Positions 1 through 6,588 are shown, counted from the stretch's first letter. The stretch: 16,845 nt of DNA from Candidatus Peregrinibacteria bacterium (GCA_016927155.1 JAFGNE010000029.1:1-16845), one strand, 5' to 3'. The notes: generated from the letters alone by a model not told the origin. Translations and numbers: made by a program.

Positions 1-499
1 AATAAGTATCGGGGTACAGGTATCCTTCGGTGTAGCCGCCGGGGAGGATGTTGTTCTTGAATTCACAGGTTTTCGAGCAATCCGCGAAAGCGTCAGCGGT
101 GGTCAGCCCAAGCCCCTCCAGGTATTCCCCGATTTGGCGGTTAGTCCAGCCTTCAAGGAGAGTTACCGGCATTTCAACCGACTGACCGGAAACAAGGGTG
201 TCGACGATTTGGGGGAGAGTACTATCGGACATCAAGACCATCCGGCCGGACTTTATTTTTCCGCCAAGGCCCTTATCGCTGATGTAATAACGGAAAATAA
301 GCGGACTTTTGATGAGCCCCTTTTGGTAAAGCGTTTCGGCAACGTCGCTGGCCGTCGAACCCTTTTTGATATCAACGATCACGCGTTCCGAACGCAAAGG
401 GTTCAAGGCGTAACGGACGGCGCCGGAATAAAACTTGTACCCGAAAATAATAAAAAGGACAGCGAGGGCCGATAGAAGGATAACGATTTTTTTCATCAT
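1..499 (-). CDS. mltG: Endolytic murein transglycosylase MltG (YceG-like), N-terminal part, cut by the window edge
   Basis: Reverse-strand translation gives 166 residues with no stop before the left edge. The protein begins MMKKIVILLSALAVLFIIFG, a short cytoplasmic stub followed by one membrane helix (about residues 4-20). A periplasmic region follows, with the family-typical blocks VIVDIKKGSTASDVAETLYQ (LysM-like) and LLEGWTNRQIGEYLEGLGL, and it reaches EGYLYPDTY, the conserved motif that opens the catalytic YceG domain. The catalytic Glu lies beyond the window. MltG cuts nascent glycan strands next to the inner membrane and helps set peptidoglycan chain length. A small DCSKTC segment adds two cysteines that could pair outside the cell. 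The start is ambiguous between two adjacent ATGs (499 or 496), and no Shine-Dalgarno is visible. It sits 6 bp after the ebfC stop and is probably co-transcribed with it. The family call is solid; the C-terminal two thirds are unseen. Confidence 0.9.
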   Translation of the reverse strand, partial: MMKKIVILLSALAVLFIIFGYKFYSGAVRYALNPLRSERVIVDIKKGSTASDVAETLYQKGLIKSPLIFRYYISDKGLGGKIKSGRMVLMSDSTLPQIVDTLVSGQSVEMPVTLLEGWTNRQIGEYLEGLGLTTADAFADCSKTCEFKNNILPGGYTEGYLYPDTY

Positions 500-505
500 T
501 TATTT

Positions 506-802
506 TTATTTCCCAAACATGCCTTCCATGCCGCCCATCACCGATTTCATCTTTTCCGCGCCGATCTGCTGGGATTTTTTGACGGCCTTGTTGGACGCTT
601 CCACAAAACTTTTTCCCAATTTTACGGCATCGGCAAGCGCGGAAGGATCAACCTTGCATTCAATAAATTCCTGCTCCCCGGTAACCACCACGGTGACGCC
701 GCCATGTTCGGCTTCGATATGGATATTTTTAAGCTCACCCTTGATCTGTTTGGCCTGCTTTTGGATCTTGTACATGTCTTTGGCCTTGTCAAAAAATCCC
801 AT
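506..802 (-). CDS. ebfC: YbaB/EbfC family nucleoid-associated protein
   Basis: This 98-residue protein has the usual EbfC length and layout. A charged N-terminal helix (MGFFDKAKDMYKIQKQAKQ) leads into a central beta region, roughly residues 26-52, with the pattern IEAEHGGVTVVVTGEQEFIECKVDP given here only in outline. A long helix follows, and the C-terminus is Met/Gly-rich (KSVMGGMEGMFGK). EbfC/YbaB proteins are small dimeric DNA-binding proteins that coat the nucleoid. They are commonly encoded beside dnaX and recR; here dnaX lies 2.4 kb away on the other strand and recR is not in the window. The gene diverges from rpsU and is followed 6 bp later by mltG. No Shine-Dalgarno precedes the ATG at 802. 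Confidence 0.92.
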   Translation of the reverse strand: MGFFDKAKDMYKIQKQAKQIKGELKNIHIEAEHGGVTVVVTGEQEFIECKVDPSALADAVKLGKSFVEASNKAVKKSQQIGAEKMKSVMGGMEGMFGK

Positions 803-850
803 AACGGTTCTGTATTAAATGATAATGCGCCTATGCTACATCAAAAAAGT

Positions 851-879
851 TTGCTTTTAAAGTGCAATTGGGTTATAAG
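851..879 (+). promoter_or_regulatory. Putative sigma-70-type promoter of rpsU
   Basis: A TTGCTT box (851-856) and a TATAAG box (874-879) are separated by exactly 17 bp. Transcription would start near 886, giving an AT-rich leader of about 29 nt that contains the rpsU ribosome-binding site. Inferred from box match and spacing only. Confidence 0.5.
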
Positions 880-901
880 TATTAAGCTTTGCAATTAATT
901 A

Positions 902-910
902 AAAGGAGGT
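902..910 (+). promoter_or_regulatory. Strong Shine-Dalgarno of rpsU
   Basis: AAAGGAGGT is a 9-nt perfect complement to the standard 16S anti-SD (ACCTCCTTT). It ends 4 nt before the ATG, which fixes the start at 915. It is the only strong SD among the 19 gene starts visible in the window; the other leaders lack even a clean, correctly spaced GGAG. Confidence 0.9.
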
Positions 911-914
911 ATTT

Positions 915-1124
915 ATGCTTTACGCCATCAAAAAACCCAATGAGAGCAACGAGCGCCTGATCAGCCGGTTTAAAAAACTCGTGCAGCGGAGCCGTGTCGT
1001 CATGGACACAAAAAAAACCCAGTATCACGCCAACGCGCCGACCAAAGGCCGTATCCGCAAGGCCGCTATCATGCGTTCCCACTACAGAAAACTGAAGGAA
1101 AAGAACCAGTACAGGAGCGCCTAA
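915..1124 (+). CDS. rpsU: Small ribosomal subunit protein bS21 (divergent)
   Basis: This 69-residue, strongly basic protein matches bS21 in size and pattern. An N-terminal segment (NESNERLISRFKKLVQRSRV) corresponds to the bS21 helix usually written as E..L.RFKR.V...G. A Lys/Arg-rich C-terminal half follows (RIRKAAIMRSHYRKLKEK). bS21 sits on the 30S platform near the anti-Shine-Dalgarno end of 16S rRNA and affects initiation. Sequence identity to proteobacterial bS21 is low, as is typical of Patescibacteria versions, so the call rests on length, charge and the helix pattern. It has its own promoter and a near-ideal SD, unlike its neighbours. A structured intergenic element separates it from der. 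Confidence 0.85.
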   Translation: MLYAIKKPNESNERLISRFKKLVQRSRVVMDTKKTQYHANAPTKGRIRKAAIMRSHYRKLKEKNQYRSA

Positions 1125-1132
1125 CCGCAGAA

Positions 1133-1232
1133 GGGAAATGTTCTCCTCAATGTAAAAGTCCTTTCGTACTTTTACATCTCGGAGTCCTTCGCTTATCTGC
1201 CTACGGCAGATCCGCTCCGGAACACATTTCTC
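1133..1232. other. Nested inverted-repeat element (predicted branched RNA/DNA structure) between rpsU and der
   Basis: Almost the whole rpsU-der gap can fold. The outer stem pairs 1133-1141 with 1224-1232 (GGGAAATGT with ACATTTCTC, one G-T pair). Inside it, hairpin A is a perfect 10-bp stem, ATGTAAAAGT (1150-1159) with ACTTTTACAT (1168-1177), and an 8-nt loop. Arm B is CGGAG (1180-1184) with CTCCG (1215-1219), enclosing a perfect 7-bp hairpin, ATCTGCC (1195-1201) with GGCAGAT (1205-1211). The result is a three-way-junction-like shape. No T-run follows, so it is not a classic terminator. It could be a small dispersed palindromic repeat (REP/MITE-like), an mRNA processing or attenuation element, or a structured leader of der. 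Pairings are seen directly; function is unknown. Confidence 0.6.
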
Positions 1233-1242
1233 GCATCTCTCC

Positions 1243-2613
1243 ATGAAGACCCCTATTGTTTCCATCGTCGGCCGGCCTAACGTCGGCAAGTCGACGCTTT
1301 TCAATGCAATGGCGGGACGTCGCATCGCGATCACTTCCGAAACCGCGGGAACCACCCGCGATCGCATCTTCTTTAAGGTAGAGCATCCCGAAATCGATTT
1401 TGATATTGTGGACACGGGAGGGCTTACTTTTGGCAAGGCGGAAAACACCATTGAAGAAGACATGCAGGCCCAGGCACGGATTGCCATTGAAGAAGCCGAC
1501 CTTATTGTGCTTTTGGCAGACATAAAAACCGACGTGATGGGCGAGGATAAAAAAGCGGCGGAACTGCTGCGGAAAAACGCTTCGGGCAAACCCGTGCTCC
1601 TGGTCGTCAACAAATGCGACAGGCCCGTAACGGAAGCGGAAACAGCGCTTTTTTATTCTTTGGGCCTTGGCGACATTCTTAATATTTCCGCCGCGCACAA
1701 CCGGGGAATCGATGAGCTTATCCTGGAAATCGTCACCCGGCTTAAAACGAGAGGCTTTCTTACAAAAGCCGATCCCGCCTACCAGACAGCGGTCAAATGG
1801 GAAAAATCACATATCAGCGTGGCCCTTGTGGGCAAACCTAATGTGGGGAAGTCGTCTTTGATCAACGCGTTCCTCGGCAAAAACCGCCATGTCGTTTCCG
1901 AAATTCCCGGAACCACCAGGGACAGTACGGATTCCATGGTCCACGCAAACGGCAAAGAATATTGTTTTATAGACACCGCCGGCCTGAAAAGGCGCGGAAA
2001 AGTGGAACGGGGAATTGAAAAATGGAGCGATCTCCGGACGCTCGCGGCCATTGAACGGTGCGATATCGCCATCCTTGTCATCGACAGTTCCGAAAAAATC
2101 GGCCACCTGGACAAACAGATCGCCAGCTACATATTAAAAGCGGGCAAAGGCCTTATCCTTTTGGCCAATAAGTGGGACATCAATCCCGATGGGGAAGCCG
2201 AAGAAAAGCGCCGCCAGTCTTTTTTCGGAAAACTCCGCTACCATTTCGCTTTCCTTTCGTGGGCCCCCGTCATTTACACTTCAGCGATAACCAAAAAAAA
2301 CCTGAGCGTCGTCTTTAATCAGCTGGAACTTGTCCAGGCCGAACGGAAGAAAAGGATATCAACCGCCCAGCTGAACCAGATGATGGAAAAAGCGATGCAG
2401 GAACATAAGCCCACGGGCACAGGGAAATCCCGGCCGAAACTTTATTATATGACGCAAGTGGGCACTGAACCGCCGGAATTCGTGGCTTTTGTGAACCGCT
2501 GCAAATCTTTCCACTTTTCCTGGTGGCGTTATGTGGAAAACCGGCTGCGCGAAAAATTCGGCTTCACAGGAACGCCCATTAAAATCGGCTGCCGGGAAAA
2601 AACAGACGCGTGA
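1243..2613 (+). CDS. der: Ribosome biogenesis GTPase Der (EngA)
   Basis: This 456-residue protein has the unmistakable double-GTPase architecture. Domain 1 carries GRPNVGKS (10-17), AGTTRD (35-40), DTGG (57-60) and NKCD (123-126). Domain 2 carries GKPNVGKS (197-204), PGTTRD (222-227), DTAG (244-247) and NKWD (309-312). A KH-like C-terminal domain spans about 365-452. Der binds the 50S subunit during late assembly and is essential in most bacteria. All G motifs are intact and the length is normal. The ATG at 1243 places the first P-loop at the usual distance from the N-terminus. No SD is present (the bases before the ATG are pyrimidine-rich). It follows rpsU and the inverted-repeat element, and no independent promoter was evident. 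Its stop lies 1 bp from the convergent DsbA-like gene. Confidence 0.98.
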   Translation: MKTPIVSIVGRPNVGKSTLFNAMAGRRIAITSETAGTTRDRIFFKVEHPEIDFDIVDTGGLTFGKAENTIEEDMQAQARIAIEEADLIVLLADIKTDVMGEDKKAAELLRKNASGKPVLLVVNKCDRPVTEAETALFYSLGLGDILNISAAHNRGIDELILEIVTRLKTRGFLTKADPAYQTAVKWEKSHISVALVGKPNVGKSSLINAFLGKNRHVVSEIPGTTRDSTDSMVHANGKEYCFIDTAGLKRRGKVERGIEKWSDLRTLAAIERCDIAILVIDSSEKIGHLDKQIASYILKAGKGLILLANKWDINPDGEAEEKRRQSFFGKLRYHFAFLSWAPVIYTSAITKKNLSVVFNQLELVQAERKKRISTAQLNQMMEKAMQEHKPTGTGKSRPKLYYMTQVGTEPPEFVAFVNRCKSFHFSWWRYVENRLREKFGFTGTPIKIGCREKTDA

Positions 2614-2614
2614 G

Positions 2615-3175
2615 TTATTCGGCCAGACCTTTCACATACCCTTCAAACGCTTCTTCCCCGGCCCATTGCACCCTTTTGCCGTTCACAAACAGGGTGGGGG
2701 TCCCGGGGATCTGGCGGTCGCGGCCTTCCTGGAAACCCATCTGCACAACGGTTTTTTTGGCGCGGGTTTCCATGCAGGTCTTAAAAGAGCCGGCATTTAA
2801 ACCCAATTGGTCAGCGACGGAATACAGAAAATCCTCGTTCAGGCTGGACTGGTTTTTGTAAACCGTATCCATGAATTCCCAGAATTTTCCCTGGTCCGCC
2901 GCGCATTCGGCCGCTTCCGCCGCGATAAAAGCAAAAGGGTGGTAAGAAAGAGGGAAATGGTAAAAAGCAAGTTTTATAATTCCGGGATTTCGGCGGACTA
3001 TTTCCGTAACCACAGGGCTTATAAAAGCGCAGGCGGGACACTGCAAATCGGAAAACTCCTCCACAAAAACCGCGGCTTTCGGATTCATGACCTGGGGAAA
3101 AGTAACGCCCGGAACCGAACTGCCGCAACCCGCCAGAACCAATATAAAAAAGGTGAGTAAAAGAGGCTTTTTCAT
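2615..3175 (-). CDS. DsbA-like thioredoxin-fold lipoprotein (DSBA/thioredoxin_4 family)
   Basis: This is a 186-residue protein. Its N-terminus MKKPLLLTFFILVLAGC has a lipobox LAGC with the lipidated Cys at 17, so the mature protein is expected to be anchored outside the cytoplasmic membrane. The thioredoxin fold starts near residue 33 (AAVFVEEFSDLQ) and carries the redox motif CPAC (46-49). A helical insertion follows, then a cis-proline loop IPGTPT (Pro160) and the strand LFVNGKRV, which are hallmarks of DsbA/BdbD-type proteins. Two extra cysteines (91 and 134) lie in the helical insertion and might form a structural disulfide. The expected role is thiol-disulfide exchange in exported proteins; oxidase versus reductase cannot be told from sequence. 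No DsbB/VKOR partner is in the window. It diverges from dnaX over an AT-rich 67-bp region and converges with der. Confidence 0.9.
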   Translation of the reverse strand: MKKPLLLTFFILVLAGCGSSVPGVTFPQVMNPKAAVFVEEFSDLQCPACAFISPVVTEIVRRNPGIIKLAFYHFPLSYHPFAFIAAEAAECAADQGKFWEFMDTVYKNQSSLNEDFLYSVADQLGLNAGSFKTCMETRAKKTVVQMGFQEGRDRQIPGTPTLFVNGKRVQWAGEEAFEGYVKGLAE

Positions 3176-3190
3176 AAGACCATTTTCAAT

Positions 3191-3218
3191 TTGTATTAAT
3201 CTTAAATTGAATTATAAT
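3191..3218 (+). promoter_or_regulatory. Putative promoter of the dnaX operon, possibly bidirectional
   Basis: TTGTAT (3191-3196) and a perfect TATAAT (3213-3218) are spaced by 16 bp. Transcription from about 3225 would leave an 18-nt leader before the dnaX ATG. The -10 lies inside the palindrome AATTATAATT, so the opposite strand also reads TATAAT (3211-3216). It could therefore serve the divergent DsbA-like gene too, although no convincing -35 is visible in that direction. Confidence 0.5.
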
Positions 3219-3242
3219 TTAAGTCCATCAAACTTAATCCGG

Positions 3243-4724
3243 ATGTCCCTTTATCTTAAATACCGCCCGCAGGATTTCAAAACAGTCGTCGGCCAGGACC
3301 ACGTGGTCCAAACCGTCCAAAACGCCCTGAAGCACGGGGCGCTTTCCCACGCTTACCTTTTCGCGGGGCCAAGAGGGACGGGAAAAACCAGCATGGCCCG
3401 CATTATCGCCAAAGCCTTAAACTGCCTTTCGCCTGCCGCAAATTGTGAACCCTGCAACCAATGCGCCATTTGTGAAGGCATCAACCAGGCGCGGCTTGTG
3501 GATTTGATCGAAATCGACGCGGCTTCCAACCGCGGAATCGACGAAATCCGTGACCTAAGGGAAAAAATCGTGTTCGCGCCCTCGCAAGCCAAAACCAAAG
3601 TGTACATCATCGATGAAGTGCATATGCTCACCAAAGAGGCATTCAACGCCCTGCTTAAAACCCTTGAAGAGCCCCCTTCTCATGCCTACTTCATCCTGGC
3701 CACGACCGAAGCGCATAAAATTCCCGAAACCATTGTTTCAAGATGTCAGCAATTCACTTTCAAGCGCATCGGAATGGATGATATCGTTCAGCGCCTCAAG
3801 AAAATCGCCATTGAAGAAAAAGTGGAAGCGGATGCCGACGCCCTTAAGCTCATCGCCCGTATCGCCAACGGCGGGCTTCGGGACGCCATCGGCCTTTTTG
3901 AACAGATGGTGATTGATGGCGTTATCCGCTATGAACACGTGGCCAAAAATCTCGGCCTGACGGGGCCCGTACTCATTGAAACGTTTTTCCGCAGCCTGAT
4001 GGAAAAAGAGCCGATGAAAGCGCTGGCAGCCATCCACGACATTCACGCCCAAGGCCAGAACCTGATCCAATTCACGGCGGAACTCATCGCTTACCTCCGC
4101 GAACAAATGCTCCTTTCCCTCGACAAAAAAGAGCATATTGCGGCCATTTTGAGGTTTATCGACATTTTTTCCCTTGCCAAACAGCAAATCCCCCAAGCCA
4201 TCATCCCCCAATTGCCCCTGGAGGTGGCCGCCATCAAAGCCTGCGGGTATATGGTACAGGAACCCAACCCACCCGCGGAGAAAAAAGAGGAAGCGAAGCT
4301 GAAAAAGCGCGAAACAAAAAAAGAGGAAATTATCCCCGCCGCGGAACCCGCCTATCCCGAAACCACCGGGGCGGTCGCCATCAAAAATCTGACGATCGAA
4401 AGCGTCCGCGAAAACTGGCAGAGGATCCTGGACCATATTGAAACCCCCTTTATCCGCATGTCTTTCATGGACAGCGAACCCGTTAAATTCGAAGACGGCG
4501 CCCTGCACCTGGCTTTCACTTCCGCCACCTTCAAGGATAAAATCGCCAAAGCGACCAATCAGGCTGAAGTGCACAAAGCGCTGGAACGTGTTTTCGGCGG
4601 TAAAATCACCATCAAGCTGGAACTTAAAAAAATGAACCTGAAACCGGATGCCGATACGCCGAAAAAGAAAGAAAAACCGAACGTCATCACAATGGCGGAA
4701 GAAGTGTTTGGCCAAAACCCATGA
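3243..4724 (+). CDS. dnaX: DNA polymerase III subunit gamma/tau
   Basis: From ATG 3243 the product is 493 residues and begins MSLYLKYRPQDFKTVVGQDH, the family-typical N-terminus. The AAA+ domain shows Walker A GPRGTGKT (42-49) and a Zn knuckle built from C61, C71, C74 and C77 with an additional C68. It also has Walker B DEVH (124-127), sensor-1 ILATTE (151-156) and the SRC arginine-finger motif (166-168). Domain III extends to about residue 345, then a Lys/Glu-rich linker (about 345-365). A C-terminal globular domain (about 380-465) ends in the pattern VFGGKITIKLEL seen in many DnaX proteins. It is the clamp-loader ATPase that loads the beta clamp and couples it to the polymerase. The frame stays open upstream to 3087, but that extension runs through the promoter and the divergent gene and has no family similarity. 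Its TGA overlaps the next ATG (ATGA). Confidence 0.97.
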   Translation: MSLYLKYRPQDFKTVVGQDHVVQTVQNALKHGALSHAYLFAGPRGTGKTSMARIIAKALNCLSPAANCEPCNQCAICEGINQARLVDLIEIDAASNRGIDEIRDLREKIVFAPSQAKTKVYIIDEVHMLTKEAFNALLKTLEEPPSHAYFILATTEAHKIPETIVSRCQQFTFKRIGMDDIVQRLKKIAIEEKVEADADALKLIARIANGGLRDAIGLFEQMVIDGVIRYEHVAKNLGLTGPVLIETFFRSLMEKEPMKALAAIHDIHAQGQNLIQFTAELIAYLREQMLLSLDKKEHIAAILRFIDIFSLAKQQIPQAIIPQLPLEVAAIKACGYMVQEPNPPAEKKEEAKLKKRETKKEEIIPAAEPAYPETTGAVAIKNLTIESVRENWQRILDHIETPFIRMSFMDSEPVKFEDGALHLAFTSATFKDKIAKATNQAEVHKALERVFGGKITIKLELKKMNLKPDADTPKKKEKPNVITMAEEVFGQNP

Positions 4725-5275
4725 AAAAGAACGAACTCCGCAAAAAGGCGATTAAAACACGGAACGCCCTTTCGGCGAAAATACGCGCCGCGAAATCCCT
4801 TATGATCCGGAAAAAACTGGAAAACATGGATGCTTTCAGGCGCGCCAGGCACATCCTCTTTTACTACGCCCATGGTTCCGAAGTGGATACGTTGCCCTTG
4901 CTTAAAAACCACATGACCGAAAAAGTGCTGTACCTGCCTAAACTGATGGGGAAAAACCAATTCATGGCCCTGCCTTTCCCAAGCCTCCGGGCCCTTAGAA
5001 AAGGGATATACGGCATTCCGGAACCCGTTCCCGCCGAAGAAATCGATATGGCCCCACCGCTTGACCTTATCATTATCCCGGGTGTCGCCTTTGACAGGCG
5101 CGGAAACCGTTTGGGTATGGGAAAAGGATATTATGACCGTTTTTTAAAAGCGTTCAAGGCGGTTCCCAAAATTGCCCTCGCTTTCGAAGAACAGGTTCTT
5201 GCCCAGGTGCCCAAAGAGATTTATGATGAACCTGTCGATCTGGTCCTGACCGACCAGGCGGCCTATAACCGCTAA
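4721..5275 (+). CDS. 5-formyltetrahydrofolate cyclo-ligase
   Basis: This 184-residue protein has the full 5-FCL pattern: a basic N-terminal helix (KNELRKKAIKTRNALS), SEVDT (53-57), KGIYGIPEP (94-102) and the signature around 120-142 (PGVAFDRRGNRLGMGKGYYD). That signature binds ATP and the formyl-folate. The enzyme converts 5-formyl-THF to 5,10-methenyl-THF using ATP, returning a dead-end folate to the one-carbon pool. It overlaps dnaX by 4 bp (ATGA) and is followed 11 bp later by glyA. That pairing makes sense because serine hydroxymethyltransferase both produces 5-formyl-THF as a side product and is inhibited by it. Translation probably depends on coupling to dnaX, as there is no SD. Confidence 0.95.
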   Translation: MKKNELRKKAIKTRNALSAKIRAAKSLMIRKKLENMDAFRRARHILFYYAHGSEVDTLPLLKNHMTEKVLYLPKLMGKNQFMALPFPSLRALRKGIYGIPEPVPAEEIDMAPPLDLIIIPGVAFDRRGNRLGMGKGYYDRFLKAFKAVPKIALAFEEQVLAQVPKEIYDEPVDLVLTDQAAYNR

Positions 5276-5286
5276 CCCTCCACCCC

Positions 5287-6534
5287 ATGTACGAATCCAT
5301 CCAAAAACAGGATCCCGTCCTCTTTCAAGCTATGATAAAGGAGGCAAAACGCCAATCCGAAGGCGTCGAGCTCATCCCTTCAGAGAACTATGTTTCCCAG
5401 GCGGTACTTGAAGCGAATGGTTCCATCTTAACGAACAAATATTCCGAAGGATACCCCGGCAAGCGTTATTACGGGGGACAGGAAAATATTGACGCGATCG
5501 AAAACCTGGCCATTGAGAGGGCCAAAGAACTTTTTGGCGCCGAACACGTGAACGTGCAGCCTTATTCCGGCTCGCCGGCCAACACCGCCATTTACTTCGC
5601 GCTCCTCAATTTCGGCGATACGGTCATGGGGCTCCGGCTGGACCATGGCGGCCATATCACCCACGGCCTTCCTATCGCGTTTTCCGGAAAAGCGTATCAC
5701 TTTGTGCAGTACGGCGTGAACCCGGAAACGGGCCGGCTGGACATGGAAGAAATCCGCAAGCTGGCCCAGGAACATAAGCCTAAAATGATCGTGGCCGGCT
5801 ACACGGCCTACCCGCGCGACATCGAATGGAAAAAATTCAAAGAAATCGCCGATGAGGTTGGCGCCATCTCGATGGCCGATATTTCCCATACGGCCGGACT
5901 GATTGCCGGCAAGGCGCTGGAATCGCCCGTGCCTTATTTTGATGTGGTGATGACCACTACCCATAAAACGATGCGCGGACCGAGGGGCGCCATCATCATG
6001 TGCAAAGAAAAGCACGCGAAAGCGATTGATAAGGCTGTTTTTCCCGGCCTGCAGGGCGGCCCGCATGAAAACGCCATTGCCGCCAAAGCCGTCGCCTTCG
6101 GCGAAGCGCTGAAGCCCGAATTCAGGGAATATGCCGCGCAGGTCCGCAAAAACGCAAACCATTTGGCGGAAGAACTCAAAAAAAGGGGGTTCAAGCTGGT
6201 CTCCGACGGCACCGATACCCATCTTATTCTCGTGGATCTCACCAACAAGAACGTTCCGGGGAAAGACGCCCAGGTGGCGCTGGATGAAGTGGGCATCACG
6301 CTGAATAAAAATACCGTGCCGAATGACCCGCGTTCGCCTTTCGACCCTTCCGGCATCCGCCTGGGGACACCCGCTGTCACCACCCGGGGCATGAAAGAAA
6401 ATGAGATGGGAAAAATCGCCGACTGGATTGACCGCACAGTCAAAGCCATCGGGAACGCTGATGAACTCAAAAAAATCAAGGAAGAGGTGCGGAAGGTCTG
6501 TGTAACCTTCCCTGTACCGGGCATCAAAATCTGA
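5287..6534 (+). CDS. glyA: Serine hydroxymethyltransferase
   Basis: This 415-residue protein is full length for bacterial SHMT. Visible motifs include EGVELIPSENYVS (25-37), KRYYGGQENID (59-69) and HVNVQPYSGSPAN (87-99). The PLP-binding segment VVMTTTHKTMRGPRG has the Schiff-base Lys at 227, and RLGTPAVTTRG lies near the C-terminus. It interconverts serine plus THF with glycine plus 5,10-methylene-THF in the cytoplasm, supplying one-carbon units for purine and thymidylate synthesis. It is co-oriented with dnaX and the cyclo-ligase in one apparent operon. The 11-bp gap before its ATG is pyrimidine-rich (CCCTCCACCCC), the opposite of an SD. All expected catalytic residues are present. Confidence 0.98.
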   Translation: MYESIQKQDPVLFQAMIKEAKRQSEGVELIPSENYVSQAVLEANGSILTNKYSEGYPGKRYYGGQENIDAIENLAIERAKELFGAEHVNVQPYSGSPANTAIYFALLNFGDTVMGLRLDHGGHITHGLPIAFSGKAYHFVQYGVNPETGRLDMEEIRKLAQEHKPKMIVAGYTAYPRDIEWKKFKEIADEVGAISMADISHTAGLIAGKALESPVPYFDVVMTTTHKTMRGPRGAIIMCKEKHAKAIDKAVFPGLQGGPHENAIAAKAVAFGEALKPEFREYAAQVRKNANHLAEELKKRGFKLVSDGTDTHLILVDLTNKNVPGKDAQVALDEVGITLNKNTVPNDPRSPFDPSGIRLGTPAVTTRGMKENEMGKIADWIDRTVKAIGNADELKKIKEEVRKVCVTFPVPGIKI

Positions 6535-6549
6535 TTTTCCTTAAATCTG

Positions 6550-6578
6550 ATAACATGGTAACGTGTTAAGGCTATAAT
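6550..6578 (+). promoter_or_regulatory. Putative promoter of the S41 peptidase gene with an overlapping operator-like inverted repeat
   Basis: A perfect TATAAT (6573-6578) lies 17 bp after ATAACA (6550-6555, 4/6 match to TTGACA). The -10 ends only 10 bp before the ATG at 6589, so the mRNA leader would be about 3-5 nt. The spacer contains a 7-bp inverted repeat, TAACATG (6551-6557) with CGTGTTA (6562-6568), including one T-G pair and a GTAA loop. This could be an operator, or a weak hairpin downstream of glyA. No T-run follows directly. Confidence 0.45.
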
Positions 6579-6588
6579 TTTTTAAGAT

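Noticed and set aside
299..303. Recoded TGA (Gly) as in Gracilibacteria
   Set aside because: Several genes (der, dnaX, glyA, S41 peptidase, metG) end at TGA at the expected family length, so TGA acts as stop here. The coordinates are nominal because the point concerns the whole window.
1150..1177. Intrinsic terminator of rpsU
   Set aside because: The 10-bp stem is strong, but no T-run follows and it is nested in a larger fold, so it is reported as part of a structured element.
882..1698. Two minus-strand open frames (882-1613 and 1201-1698) over rpsU, the inverted repeat and the start of der
   Set aside because: They cross rpsU, its SD and the structured gap in antisense and show no protein family pattern.
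3087..3242. In-frame N-terminal extension of dnaX by 52 residues
   Set aside because: It runs through the TATAAT promoter and antisense to the DsbA-like lipoprotein gene; family similarity begins exactly at MSLYLKYRP (3243).
3738..4715. 325-residue open frame on the minus strand
   Set aside because: Antisense shadow of dnaX; Phe/Gly/His-rich composition with no recognisable motif.
5428..6222. 264-residue open frame on the minus strand
   Set aside because: Antisense to glyA, which has every catalytic motif; the frame has no family signature.
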